Source: Isoetes taiwanensis (Eukaryota; Streptophyta; Lycopodiopsida; Isoetales; Isoetaceae). From it: a stretch of DNA of 64,000 bases. Within the stretch, counting starts at the first letter, position 1, and each line of letters starts with the position of its first letter. The notes under the pieces were generated by a model, which was given only the letters and a program-made list of their open reading frames with translations, made no database searches and had not been told where the DNA came from. The stretch spans positions 186,001-250,000 of the forward strand of contig JAJEKV010000297.1 in the NCBI GenBank assembly GCA_021234155.1. The letters are read 5' to 3'. Positions 47,106 to 57,764 of the stretch are shown here, one piece after another. A program made the position numbers and the translations under genes.

Positions 47106-49320
47106 AATGTGCGACCACAATATCAAACACCGATCTTCCTCAAACATAGACCAATAGCAGAATCTGACTCGATTGCTAACTTCCAGAGTGATGGCCAATA
47201 AAGCAGCTGGAAGCAAAGGATTCTCAGGTAAGAAGCCATGAATTTTGCCGTCATTGCCATTGCCATGGATTTTCGCAGAGAAGCTCGTGGAAGGGCTTCT
47301 ATACGAAGTTGCTTGGCTAATGAAAGAAGATTGCCAGAAAGTAGCTCCGTTGCGGCTGCCAGAGCATTGATAATGCAACGAGAGATTGATAATGCATTGG
47401 AGTGTTCTAGGGATGGAGGATGGTCCATTTTTTATGCCTTTAAAAGGGCAAAACGTATAGAAGGAATGTCTATGATCTTCAAGTTTCATTGTGCTCAATC
47501 TTGAGGGGGTGGTCCAGCACTCCCTTACCAGCATCCACTCAGCTTACTTAGGTTATGTCTTGCTTCATACTCTAAAAGTAGTAATGAAGTAAACAGGTCT
47601 CCATCCCAAGTGTCCTCTTATACTCTTGCTCTTTTCTGGCAACCTATCATGATATTACCGCCTAGAACCATTTTAGATGGCTAGGAGCTCAAGATTATGT
47701 GTGGGTATGAACCTCCAGTATCTCAAACCTATAAAATAACCCAAAGCAAAATTTTCCAATTTTATCATATAAAAGGAATATGCAAATATGCGAAAATACA
47801 AAATCGCAATCATCAGATCTCCAAATATGCTCTTGACCAGCATATGATGACAAAATTCATTTTTTGGCTAGCATTCTCTTCTTATCAAGGGAAATATAAC
47901 AAGTGTTACTCACAGAGGGTTGCTAACTGTAGTATAACTTATTATATTGGTTTAATAACTACTGATATATACTTATCTTATGGTAAAGTATTTACTCCTC
48001 AAATAAAATGTGATAAGTTCAAATTCTTATGTATTCATTATGTGAACTTCAAAGGGATGACCTCATGTTTCATGTTTCCCCTTTTCTTTTCTTTTCTTTT
48101 TTCCCTTTTCTTTTTTATCCGAAACATCCATTTTCAAAGTGCTAAAACTCCTACTTAGAGCATATAAAAGTATGATAAAAAAAGACAATAATCAAGATGG
48201 CAACCTGAAACTGAGTTGGTCATTTCTACATGATATCTTAACATATTTATTTTCGTACTATGACACAAGCTTTTGCCCTATGGGCAACTAAAAAAAGTCC
48301 TGTTTATTGAGGTCTCTATATACACAAACCATAGACACAAATTTTGCTCAATGCTGGGCACTTTGGATTAGACGTGGAAGTCTTTATTCAGGTTGTCCCA
48401 TTATGTTTGCTAGGATTATCAACCATGATTTGTTTCTTGTGTTTTAGTTTTTACAAAACCTGGTGCTTAAATTTTCTTTTTATCCCATTTTCGCTCTCCA
48501 ATTTTATGAGATACATAGGATTTATCATGTGCTTAGGGCCCTTGCACAACATGAAATAATGTTCTATAGCCAACACTTTATTGTTGCCATCTTTGCTAAT
48601 TATTGAGCTCAACATGTCGAAGATCATATAAGTAATACATGCTAAAATTATCTGTTCTTTTTTCATTTGTTGTACCATGAATACCGAGCAATTGTGTTGT
48701 TGTATTAAGAAATTATAAAGAAAACTATTATTTCTTTGTTAAGATCTCTATGCACAATCAATGAATGATGGTTTACTTAATGTGATCCTTTAGACTAGAG
48801 TCTCAAGTCTTTAATCATGTTGCTTCATTATGACTGTTAGGGTTTGAGATATGTTTATTTAGTATCATATTCCACAAAATATGTTTCTTTTTGTCCCATG
48901 TCCTCCACTTTTATGAGTCAGATAGGATTTGTCATATGTCCTATACAATTTACTATTGTAGTCTATTATCAATCCAAAGTGTTGAAAATATGTAGGAAGT
49001 ACATGCTAGGTTCTCATTTGTAGTACTACGTATATAAACCAAAACTATACATATAGACCTGACTGACCATTTCTTTATCAAAGTAGGCAAGCAACAGACA
49101 CAAGATTGTACTCAATATTGGTTCCTCAAACTAGACTTTAATGTCCCAGATCACATCACCTTATTATGTTTTCTACAGTTCTAGATTTATTTGATTGAAT
49201 GTTACGCTCCACAATAAGGTTCTTTTTATTATTTCAGTATCTACCCCACTTCGCTTACGAGAAACATGTAGAATTTATCATGTGCTTAGTTTTTTTCTTA
49301 TTCTAATCGAACTTATGCAC

Positions 49321-50209
49321 TGTTAGATTTAGGGAACACAGAAGAGGTAAGACAATAAGAATGGATTGGACTGAGCTTGGTGAGAATAGCCCTCACCGTA
49401 GCATTACAGATATATGCCTCCAAGAGGTGCGAACAGACACAGACACAACCCATAGCCAAGAGTCACGATTGCGGCTCTTGGGCTGGATCGGTGAGGTGTG
49501 CATGCAGTGCCACCTGGATATGCCACGTGGGCATATAATCTAACACTCCCACTGCACTAATGCACACCTGCTAACTGAAATTCTACACAGAAAAATTAAA
49601 AATTGTACTAAATTATAATAGTAACCACGAAGAACCACTCAACACTTAGAACTCCCACAAAACAGTCTGCTATTGTGACTTGGCGTCAACATGATATTCA
49701 TCTTCTTTCTTCTTCCTTTCTCTACACATGGCAATGAGATGACCTAGTTTCTTGCAATAAAAACATATTCACTCTCTTCTATTCTTTGATTGTGCCAGAA
49801 AAGCTGATGCTACAGGATCTTCCTTAGTCTTCTGCCTTGCATCTTCTTTAAGAAGAGCTTGGATGACATCTTGAGGTTTCAAATCTTTAATACTCAACAG
49901 ATTAAAGGATAATGTATCATAGATGCTTGGAAGCTCTCGTAACAATATTGCCACTCCTTCATCATCACCAATAGGCGAACCTATGGCTGCTAATTACTGT
50001 TGCAAAGAATTGTATTCACTTACAAAAGTCACAACATTGCTACCTGTAAGTCGCAAATCCAAGAGCTTGCTGCGCAGGAACACCATAGTTGATTTGCCCT
50101 TGTCTAACACAACCCATAGCCAAGAGTCACGATTGTGGCTCTTGGGCTGGATCGGTGAGGTGTGCATGCAGTGCCACCTGGATATGCCACGTGGGCATAT
50201 AATCTAACA
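49321..50209 (-). mobile_element. Small Copia-type LTR element with gag remnant
   Basis: The element starts TGTTAGATT and ends AATCTAACA, with a near-matching 5-bp flank (TGCAC at 49316, TGAAC at 50210). The left LTR is 49321-49545. The right one is truncated and its 103 bp (50107-50209) match 49443-49545 almost perfectly. Between them, on minus, a gag frame (about 50100-49690) reads VAILLRELPSIYDTLSF and QDVIQALLKEDARQK, then after a stop the zinc knuckle CFYCKKLGHLIAMC (CX2CX4HX4C). This is Ty1/Copia gag. There is no protease, integrase or reverse transcriptase. It sits inside an older AT-rich repeat. Confidence 0.85.
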
Positions 50210-50919
50210 TGAACAACATGAAACTATGTTGCTACTGTCAACACTTTTTGTCCTCTTAACACTGGAGTTGTTCCTTCATGGACCATTACGTTGACAATTG
50301 CTTTTCACAAAATTTTGATTGGGGAAAAAGGTTTTAATCAAAAATAGATTTTTATGGGTTTCTTTAATGAAATGGGCCATCGATTTGTGGCTCATATTTT
50401 CTTCCCCTTTAATAGGGTTTGAGACCAGAAGCACGAGCTTGGGTCTTTTGGATATGGATGAATTTAGCCTGAGCGTCAACTGGAGCAAGGCCGTCAGTTG
50501 AGCTTCCCTTGTGCTCTTGATTCTTGAGAAAAGGGCTTCTTAGAGACCTCGATTCTTTTAGGAAACAATGCAACCTCATGCATTGATCTAGGCAATGACA
50601 ATTTGTCTAGCAATGACAATCGCCCCATTGATTCGGAGCTTTTCAAGCACAAGGTATTAGCAACATGTAATTTGGAGCAGAATATTTGTAAGGAGACCTG
50701 CAAGCTTAGGGTTCTGTCTATTTTGGCCCGGAAGCTGGATTGTATTCCTAAGATTGTGTTTGATGCCTTTGAGCTTCGATCTCAGCTTTTGGGCATTTTT
50801 TTTTGCATTCGAAGCCCGCATGTTTGCATTTTTTTTTTGCATTCACTCTCTTCTTCTCTGCTCTGCTTATCTGCTTCTTCGTGGTGTCGACTGAGAGCTT
50901 TGTTACACTCGAACCTGCA

Positions 50920-51138
50920 ATGCGAGGTGAATGGCGAGTCAAAAGATGCAGGAGAAATGGTGTTTCTACACATTGGAAGGCTTTGGTGGTCGGTTCTCGA
51001 TCAGGCAAAGAGATATTTGTACAAGTAAGGCATGTATACACTCCAACAGATATGGCAAAAGAAAAAATAAGCAAACGACGAACTTTCCCACGGTTAGAAG
51101 CAAATTGTGAGTATGTACTTCTATGCAATCCATATTGA
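50920..51138 (+). CDS. Small unrecognised ORF at the start of the island
   Basis: ATG 50920 opens 72 codons, MRGEWRVKRCRRNGVSTHWK at the N-terminus and ending LEANCEYVLLCNPY. It is basic with several aromatics. Upstream in the same frame, a long hydrophobic stretch reads into it (about 50,830-50,905), which could be a signal peptide or membrane segment, but only a TTG precedes that. I do not recognise the protein. No intron is apparent. It is the first of a run of intronless ORFs on plus. Confidence 0.3.
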   Translation: MRGEWRVKRCRRNGVSTHWKALVVGSRSGKEIFVQVRHVYTPTDMAKEKISKRRTFPRLEANCEYVLLCNPY

Positions 51139-51334
51139 AATTAGTTCAGTTACTTATCCAGTTCATTCCTATTCTCTCAGGTTTGTGTATATATATCTGA
51201 TGTGGAGAACACAGTCTCTTCACACGCGATAAGTAGTGTATTCCATTGCTTTCACCAAGTTATGGGCTCCTTGTCTTCGAAGGTAGCACACCAGTGCAGC
51301 TCAGAGAAAGGGGTATATGGTTCTGGAGGTATGA

Positions 51335-51988
51335 ATACTCTCCACGAAGATCAAGCTAATTGAGCTTCCATTGCCCAGCCTGTCCGATTTATACTGCAGG
51401 CCTCTGGATGACACTTCTATCTTATTAGCACGGAGTAAGTTGTCGCAGGAAATGTTCACGGCATTGAAGGAGAAGGGAGGAGTCTGCGGGCATGTGAAGA
51501 TAAATTTAGGAATTGATCTGTTCATTGCCTTATTCAAGAGCGCCGACAATGTTAAGAGGACCTTAAAGATGTTTACAGTTCAATAGTCGGTGGATAGTTT
51601 TTTAGATAGTCTATTTCTTGAAGGTTGGAGTGCTCGACTTCACGATGGAGCTGAATCTACTGAATGCAGGATAAGTCGAGACACGGTTCGGTTCAGATAT
51701 TGCATTCGAAAGCAAACGATGTATGTCACTTTTAAGTATAGGAGATGGCGAAATGTCCGTGAAGGAAGAAAGTACGTCTGGATTCCTGTAGAGCAAGATG
51801 ACAATGATGGCACTCATTCCGTTGTCATAGACTTGAACATTCATAAAGATAATCAGCTATTCAAAAGTCTGAGAGCGAAGAGCGAGTGGTCTCTATTCGA
51901 TGTTCGGCGGCAATTAGAGTTTGAGACAGACTTAAATTTCTTCCATAGACGGCCAGAAGGTGGGAAAGCGCAGAGAAGAATGCTATAA
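51335..51988 (+). pseudogene. Unrecognised ORF broken by one in-frame stop
   Basis: An open frame from 51335 reads KIKLIELPLPSLSDLYCRPL and continues to TAG at 51587-51589. It then goes on in the same frame (SVDSFLDSLFLEGWSARL) to TAA at 51986, about 215 codons in all, with another in-frame stop (TGA) at 51332. No known domain. The second half is rich in Arg and aromatics (YVTFKYRRWRNVREG) with alternating hydrophobic stretches that suggest beta structure. A palindrome array starts 126 bp downstream. A nonsense-mutated single gene is the simplest reading; stop readthrough is the alternative. Confidence 0.4.
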
Positions 51989-52113
51989 ATTGGGGTCATG
52001 CATGCCACCCAAAGTCATATCTGTATATGAAACTATGTAATATAAATATAAGTGATAGTTAATTGGATATCTATTGTATATTAATTGCAAACATTTGCTT
52101 TCATTGGAATATA

Positions 52114-52425
52114 AGACTTAAAATAGCTACGGAGCGAAATTGTGTACAACATAAAATATGGATGTTGTATTTTCACACCGTACTTACAATGCGAAATTGT
52201 GGATATCATAAAATATGGAAGGGCTATTTTCGCACTGTAACCATGGTGCGAAAATGTGCATAGCATAAAAAATAAATGGGGTAGTTTCGCAGCGTAGCCA
52301 CGGTGCGAAATTGTACATAGAATAAATTATCGAAGTCTTGTTTTCGCACCGTAGCCACGGTGCGAATTTGTGTATAGCATAAATTAAGGAAGTGTTATTT
52401 TCGCATCGTTGCCACGTTGTTAGTC
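52114..52425. repeat. Palindrome array A (57-bp period, six units)
   Basis: A 26-bp palindrome (TTTCGCACCGTAG/CCACGGTGCGAAA, with variants) starts at 52114 (degenerate), 52171, 52228, 52285, 52342 and 52400. The period is 57 bp, once 58. The 31-bp spacers are AT-rich and related (ATAGCATAAATTA-like). It lies 126 bp downstream of the preceding ORF and 75 bp before the next ATG. Confidence 0.9.
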
Positions 52426-52498
52426 TCTCTTGCAAATCAAGCCGCTACAAAGGCGCTCACATTTAAACTGTCATAAATCGAGGCGTTGCTCCACAAGA

Positions 52499-53388
52499 AT
52501 GGCAAATAGAGGGTCGGATAAAGCATGGGAGCTGTTTAGCGCATGGTATGAAAAAATAGTGGAGAAAGAACGGGATTTTCGTCAGAAGCATCCAGAAGAG
52601 TTCGAGGAGGAGCTAGAGGAACCAGTGGATGCAACCACTGTATATAATAATTTTTGCCTGACAGTAGACATTATGGCAGAGTGTAACAGGTTTACTTCAT
52701 ATGGCGGCATCCTTCATAACTTCATGGCTAGAGCTGGTCCTGACGTGAAACCATGTCCTGTGATTGGTTTGCCTTCACTAAGCATGCAAGCTTTAATTAA
52801 GATGTTTCTGAAACCTGATCAAGACCGAATTAGAAGGTTCTTGAAGAGACTACCTGCAGAACTGTGCAGCAAGAGGGCAAAGAAAGTTTTTTCAGCCTAG
52901 ATATCATGTTCAGCACATACATGATTTACATCAAGCTAAGCAAAGATGCCGGTTCTTCTTCAAGTGCACAGGTCGCTTAAATAGAACGCCCTGCCTCACC
53001 AGTAGAGGAGCCGATAGATCCTGAGGAAGAGAAGCTCATATTGGAAAATGAGGAGAACGAGGTTCTGGGAGAGGAGGTCTCCGAGAAAAAATTGTCTACT
53101 TGGGGGTTATCAGAAGCATATCCCATCCATGTAGGTGGGAAACCATACTTGTTGCTGCCCGACATATCTGAAGTGACAGGGTTGAGAGAAGATGAGATAT
53201 TGGGCCAGATATATGCGCATGTTGTAGGCCTGGGAGGACTTATAGACTTTGAGACTGATGTCCCCAGATAAATGATGGAGGCTGTGACTTATAATGGATC
53301 CTCAATACCTCCAGAGGATGCATTTGAAATTGTCATGCAGCAAGCTGAATGTTTGGGGTCTGGGTTCTGTGAGGAGCCTTGGATCTAA
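52499..53388 (+). pseudogene. Unrecognised intronless gene, frameshifted
   Basis: ATG 52499 opens MANRGSDKAWELFSAWYEKI, a charged helical N-terminus with a Glu-rich patch. It runs through VYNNFCLTVDIMAECNRFTS and LKRLPAELCSKRAKK to a stop at 52900. The coding signal continues in the +1 frame (FFQPRYHVQHIHDLHQAKQ) and then a third frame (VEEPIDPEEEKLILENEENE, YPIHVGGKPYLLLPDISEV). It crosses one in-frame TAA (53269) and ends at about 53388. The original protein would have been near 295 residues. No family is recognised; the EEKEE-rich middle and His-rich part give no firm clue. It lies between array A and the GC-rich block. Confidence 0.4.
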
Positions 53389-53756
53389 CAGGAGAATCCG
53401 GGGGCTATGTCGCGCGGGATTTGCAAAAAGAACCAAGAAAAAGAGAAAAGAAAGCAAAAGAGAACAATGAGATCACAATAAGGAGAACAACTTCTTTGAT
53501 GTCAATGAAGATACATGAGCTCTCGCAATTGAGAGAAAACTGAAGTGAGACAAGACTCAAAACTCATCTAAAAACTCGAGTGCTAACTCTACTCATATAT
53601 ATAGTATAATGGCCTTTGGCCCAATATAGACACTCTGACTGATTTCGGTGCCGACTCCTGAAAGAAGGCCTGATTTGCAGGAATGGTGGCGGTGCCTCTT
53701 GAAATGCCTGAAATCACGCTGACGCTGATGCTGGCGGTGATGGGCCGTCACTTGTC

Positions 53757-54077
53757 TTAGCGCCTCCTCTTGGTGGCAGGCGCGACCTTTGACTGCGTGG
53801 TCTGCTGCTTGGTCTTCTGTGGGGCCTTGGACGACTGAGCAACTGGGTCCTTGGCCTTGACTTGGTCCTCAGTATGCATGAATAGTCCGTATCGGGGCGT
53901 CTGGACTAACACTACCCCACCAAATGACACTCGAGTGAAGAAAAGGAGGAAGTGTTTCCGATGGCGGGAATCCAGCTGTTTGAAAGTGATCCTCACGGGA
54001 ACGAGGACGGGCTCCATTGTGATAATTGCCAATGAGATCCTGACGTACTTGAAGAGCTTCTGGAGTGTTAAGCCCAA
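53757..54077 (-). CDS. Possible small basic-tailed protein
   Basis: A 106-codon minus-strand frame starts MGLTLQKLFKYVRISLAI and ends SKVAPATKRRR. The first 70 residues alternate hydrophobic and basic stretches, and the last 40 are Lys/Gln/Thr-rich with a basic end like nuclear or DNA-binding tails. It is in a GC-rich block where all frames stay open by chance more easily, and a plus-strand frame covers part of it, so this is tentative. Confidence 0.25.
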   Translation of the reverse strand: MGLTLQKLFKYVRISLAIITMEPVLVPVRITFKQLDSRHRKHFLLFFTRVSFGGVVLVQTPRYGLFMHTEDQVKAKDPVAQSSKAPQKTKQQTTQSKVAPATKRRR

Positions 54078-54343
54078 GTCTTGAGGATGGCGCCAAGGAG
54101 AAATCCTGGCGCCGCCATGTCTTCAAAGGGCGGCATGTGCCTCGGCGAACTAACCGGCACTCCATGAGAAGGCAGCGGTGAGGAGGCGAAGGCACCGACG
54201 CCGGGCATTCGGTTGCAATAAAAAGATGGGACGCCGATTTAACGAGCTTACCAGGAGGCACTTGAGAGCGGCACAGAAGCCGGTTTGACGGTGAACTGAA
54301 GGGTCCGGGGAGGTGGCGGCATTTTGCAAAAGGCATCAAGGCC

Positions 54344-54952
54344 ATGAACAGCCTCAGCAGGCTTTTGCCAACCACGCTCATTGGCAATATAGATTCAATT
54401 TTTCGGTGGTCCAAGGTGGCACCATCCTTCCAATTGGAGCTGCTCGACAAAACGTGGATCCCGGAGATCCGCCGAGATCTCGAGGGGAGTCCACCCAAAG
54501 ATGGCCTTCCCCGTGACCTTGGTCCAAAACGGAAGACGCCAGTCCGAGGTGAGAAACCGTGGTTCAACCCGTGGTCGCCAAAGGTTTGTTTTAAAGACAT
54601 TGGACCGCCGATGCATCCTTTTACGCCCTATCCCAACGATGGCCTCCGCCTAAACAAAGGGCATTTCATCTTGGTTCGGTTGGCTCCTATGGTCGATATG
54701 GGGAGTGTCGCGGAGAACCACATCTTTTCGGGGGCATTTATTCATCCGCACACGGTGTTATTACAGGTGGCCTTAAAAAAAGATATTGACGACCCTACGA
54801 GTGTTCTTCCCTTGACTCAGAACTGGTGGAACACATCTGGATTCAGTATCTTCGGATTGATTCTTATCATTAGTTTCCTATTCTGGAGTAAGTACATTGT
54901 GCTCCAGGCTCGTGCTCCTGTGGCATCTCTGTGTGCTTACACAGTTAGATGA
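54344..54952 (+). CDS. Unrecognised ORF with a C-terminal membrane segment
   Basis: A 202-codon intronless frame from ATG 54344 (MNSLSRLLPTTLIGNIDSIF). The middle has Trp/Pro-rich blocks (WFNPWSPKVCFKDIGPP) and a well-formed segment LNKGHFILVRLAPMVDMG. Near the end, GFSIFGLILIISFLFWSKYI is a strong single transmembrane helix, followed by a short tail. AATAAA at 54984 could be a polyadenylation signal, and array B starts 119 bp after the stop. I find no similarity to a known family. GC content is clearly higher than in the plant-like flanks. Confidence 0.45.
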   Translation: MNSLSRLLPTTLIGNIDSIFRWSKVAPSFQLELLDKTWIPEIRRDLEGSPPKDGLPRDLGPKRKTPVRGEKPWFNPWSPKVCFKDIGPPMHPFTPYPNDGLRLNKGHFILVRLAPMVDMGSVAENHIFSGAFIHPHTVLLQVALKKDIDDPTSVLPLTQNWWNTSGFSIFGLILIISFLFWSKYIVLQARAPVASLCAYTVR

Positions 54953-55070
54953 GACATGTAAATTTTGTACTTTTTCTCTGATTAATAAACTTTTTGGCTT
55001 TCGTCCTTCAACAAAAAAAAATATGTTAGGTCATCTTTAATAGTGAATTCAGTCATTTCCATGTATGTAC

Positions 55071-55210
55071 ATCAGGAGCGTAGCCACGGTGCGAAAATAG
55101 GATGTCGGCAGTTTTTGGACTGCCCTATTTCGCACCGTGGCTACGGTGCGAAAACAACCATTCCACGGCATGCGCATGACACCATTTCGCACCGTGGCTA
55201 CTATGAACAT
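55071..55210. repeat. Palindrome array B (57-bp period, three units)
   Basis: Palindromes start at 55071 (half degenerate), 55128 (perfect, TTTCGCACCGTGG/CTACGGTGCGAAA) and 55185 (right half degenerate). Spacing is exactly 57 bp. The spacers differ from those of array A. It follows the previous ORF by 119 bp, and the next ATG is about 80 bp further on. Confidence 0.9.
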
Positions 55211-55288
55211 TTTTTAGTCTAGGGGTTTATGAGATTGGGAGAGACAATATTGCTTATTTGAATTTCTTCTCCTTGCTAAAATCCGCTC

Positions 55289-55865
55289 ATGTCTATGGAA
55301 GGCGCTAGCTCTGAAAACCCACAAAATGAGGCACTTGACAAGCGCCAGAATCTTGACGAGGTCATTACTAGCGGGCAGAGGCGACTATTCCCATCACAGA
55401 GGCGAGCGCCTATTCCCATCACAAGCCGGCGGATGGGCGTAGATGAGACTGTCCTTCGAAATGGTTGGGCAAAGGCTTGAAAATGTCGCCCGGGACATTA
55501 ATAATAGTGTGGGCGAATATTTCCAAACCCGAGCGGGTTTCCTACTCGGTCTCCCTCACGAGCTCCGTGAAGGTTGTTGGGGAAGGAGTTTTCATGCGAG
55601 GCCTCATGCGCCACAATATTCCGTTTCAGGCGCAGTATTGTGGTATCGGTGGATGCGACTCACGGATCCAATGGCGATCTGCCCTTCCCCACCCCAGGCG
55701 AGAGGCGATGAGGAAGCCGTCGGGTCATGCGGCCAAGTGAAGGATGATGACATCCATGTCCCGTGGAGAAAGCGACCATTCAGTTCCTATGTAATGAGCT
55801 GGATTACATCTTTGGGACCGGGGGGGGGGGGTATCTACCGACCAAGTCTTTGTGGCGGAGGTTGA
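55289..55865 (+). pseudogene. Degenerate ORF, frameshifted
   Basis: ATG 55289 opens MSMEGASSENPQNEALDKRQ, 63 codons with a hydrophilic N-terminus and basic IPITSRRMG. It ends in a stop near 55480 while adjacent frames stay open: one from 55443 (MVGQRLENVARDINNSVGEY) to 55865, another from 55465 to 55740. Some frame change around 55450 is likely, but I cannot decide which later frame is real. No recognisable domain. Confidence 0.3.
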
Positions 55866-55939
55866 CAGGGGCCATGGTGCCTAGTGGCCGCTGAATCAAG
55901 TTACCCCGTCTAAGGCGTTGGGGCCTGACGCATTCCCAA

Positions 55940-56731
55940 ATGTTTGGCGGTGGTGAGGGAAGGAACAAGAGTCTGAAACCCGACTCATTTAGTGCGGCGA
56001 CAAACTACGGAAGTGCGGCAAAGATCGGCGGGACCAACATGATCGGCATCAGCAAGACCGGCGGGATCGGCGGGACCGGCAAGATCGGCCGGGACCGGCA
56101 TGATCAACATCGGCGGGACCGGCATGATCGGCAGGATCGGGATGATCACGGGAAGCCCGGGCCCGGTGGAACAGTACTAGGAAGATCATTTCCTACAAGA
56201 CGCTGTAAATCCACGCCCAAGAGATCCGGCCCGGCAAAGCCTCCTAAGCTTGTTCCTAGTTAGAGACAAGCTGAGAGAGATGCAGCCAAGGAGACAGATA
56301 AGCATGGGAATAAGCGGAAGCCGAAGGAAGGGGAGTCTAGTATTAGATATGGTGGCCCTGAGAAGATAAAGGGTGCTCCTCCTGGCACTCAGGCTTTAAG
56401 GGAGATTAGGTATTGGCAGGCACGCAACCAGCCTCTAATTCCCAAGCTTGCCTTCGCTAGCATGGTCAGGTACGAGATGCAGGCCATCATTGAGAGGAGG
56501 AAGAAATCAAGAAAGAAGAGGAGGGAGAGAGCACCAGACTATGTCCCGATGGTGGAGGAGGAGGTGAATAGAATCCAAGCAGAGGCCTTGGATATACTGC
56601 AAGAGGCAGCAGAGGCTCATCTAATTAGCCTCTTTGAGGACAGTATCCGATGTTGTGTGCACAGAGGACGTGTTACTGTGCAGGACAGGGACTATGCCTT
56701 AGCTAGATACTTCTGTGGATGCCTCCCTTAG
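55940..56731 (+). pseudogene. Divergent histone H3-fold protein with expanded alpha-1/loop-1 region; one in-frame stop
   Basis: The C-terminal half is a histone fold of the H3 class: PPGTQALREIRYWQARNQ (alpha-N; canonical PGTVALREIRKYQ), LIPKLAFASMVRYEMQ (alpha-1), ILQEAAEAHLISLFEDS (alpha-2; canonical LQEAAEAYLVGLFEDT) and VHRGRVTVQDRDYALAR (loop 2/alpha-3; canonical IHAKRVTIMPKDIQLAR). Between alpha-1 and alpha-2 there are about 20 extra residues with a basic run (RRKKSRKKRRERAP); long loop 1 is a mark of centromeric H3, but this one is longer. The upstream tail is Gly/Lys/Arg/Asp-rich, then TRRCKSTPKRSGPAKPPK, reminiscent of an H3 tail. A TAG at 56261-56263 separates tail and fold in the same frame; no ATG occurs between the stop and alpha-1. 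No introns. AATAAA at 56817; array C starts 151 bp after the stop. Confidence 0.75.
56023..56165 (+). repeat. GC-rich minisatellite in the H3-like tail
   Basis: Imperfect tandem copies of ATCGGCGGGACCGGC-type 12-18 bp units encode the Gly/Ile/Lys then Arg/Asp/His-rich part of the tail. A shift of reading register within the repeat explains the change from GGTGKIG to DRHDRQDRDD. Confidence 0.7.
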
Positions 56732-56881
56732 AAGCCTTTTGTAACCCTTTTTTGGTTGTTAATATATGAGTGTTTTAATATTTTTCTCTTTATGGTTACA
56801 TTTTAGTTCTCCTTCTAATAAATGTTGAGGTTCTGTAATTATTTGCTATTCTATTTATTGAGGCTGTGTATTCATTTACTA

Positions 56882-57134
56882 GTGTTGACCGTGGCCACGG
56901 TGCGAAAATGACTATTCCACATTCTGTGGGAAGGTCTATTTTGCACCGTCGTCACGGTGCGAAAGTAATAGTTCCAAAATTTCTGGAGGGCGCAATTTCG
57001 CACCGTGACTACAGTGCAAAATTGACTGTTCCACACGTTGTGTGGGGGGCACTTTCGCACCGTGGATACGTTCAGTCATTTTACTCAAACAACATGCTGG
57101 GGTGCCTATTTCGCACATGCAGAAGAGAATGCTT
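56882..57134. repeat. Palindrome array C (57-bp period, five units)
   Basis: Palindromes start at 56882, 56939, 56996, 57053 and (half only) 57109. Periods are 57, 57, 57 and 56. Spacers share GACTATTCCACA/ACTGTTCCACAC motifs, and one recalls the spacer of array B (CAACCATTCCACGG). It begins 151 bp after the H3-like stop codon. Confidence 0.9.
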
Positions 57135-57299
57135 ATCTGAATTTAGAATCTACATGTAAGGCAAATGGCCAAGAGCTTTCCAAATTGAAAATGTGCCATA
57201 GATAGATGGATCACATGTATCACTTATAGTTACATCTTTATAACTAGCGAATGTCTGAAATATTCTAGTAACAGAATTTAGAACTCATATAAGAGACAT

Positions 57300-57636
57300 A
57301 GCATACATGAATGAAGCAGTTCATTCAGGGTTGGGCTCATCATGAGCAGGTGGTTGAGTGATGCTATTAAGCTCATAGGCGCCGCGCTCTGGAACTCAAT
57401 CAAGGTGGATAACAACACGATAGAACCCAGAGGAAGAACGAGTTCGACCCAGGGATACCCCTCTGCTTGCATCTAACAAGATCATTAAATGTCATCGTGC
57501 AAGTAATGGAGTCTATATCTTCGGGACGAGGAGGCAAGGTAGACCCCCTGGAATAAGAAGATGAAGATCGAGACATAGCAAATGGATGCCTTCTGCATTG
57601 AATGGAGCTGTACTTATATCGAACAATTATTGACAT
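57300..57636 (-). pseudogene. Possible small minus-strand ORF
   Basis: On minus, MSRSSSSYSRGSTLPPRPED (from about 57577) leads to TFNDLVRCKQ. A shift to the next frame continues SRGVSLGRTRSSSGFY and YELNSITQPPAHDEPNPE before a stop near 57325. About 95 residues, Ser/Arg/Pro-rich. No family is recognised. It lies between arrays C and D opposite to the other ORFs. Confidence 0.25.
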
Positions 57637-57764
57637 GCACTGTAGCAGTATTATTGGTTATATATACGAGCATAGTGTACAAAATACACATGTAAATATA
57701 ATGTACATATATAGTATATAGTATATATACCTAGTTTCTCTTTAAAGAGCCATCTATGCCTTCA

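Larger units (their letters stand above)
43900..49320. repeat. Dispersed copies of a diverged AT-rich repeat
   Basis: At least five diverged copies of a 280-450 bp sequence occur at about 43.9-44.34, 44.38-44.84, 48.34-48.72, 48.76-49.04 and 49.08-49.32 kb; the last continues at 50.21 kb after a Copia insertion. Shared blocks include CCCATTATGCTTGCT, GGATTTATCATGTGC, GCACAACATGAA and GTACCATGAATACYGAGCA. They contain no coding frame and are probably an old tandem family split by later insertions, including a LINE at 45.8-46.9 kb. Confidence 0.55.

Noticed and set aside
50603..51028. 141-aa ORF upstream of the island
   Set aside because: Lacks an ATG, and the middle is a hydrophobic by-product of T-rich DNA; the frame at 50920 seems more protein-like.
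53869..54600. 243-aa minus-strand ORF
   Set aside because: Pro/Ser/Arg-rich translation typical of a shadow in GC-rich DNA; no start context or motif, and the plus strand has a better candidate.
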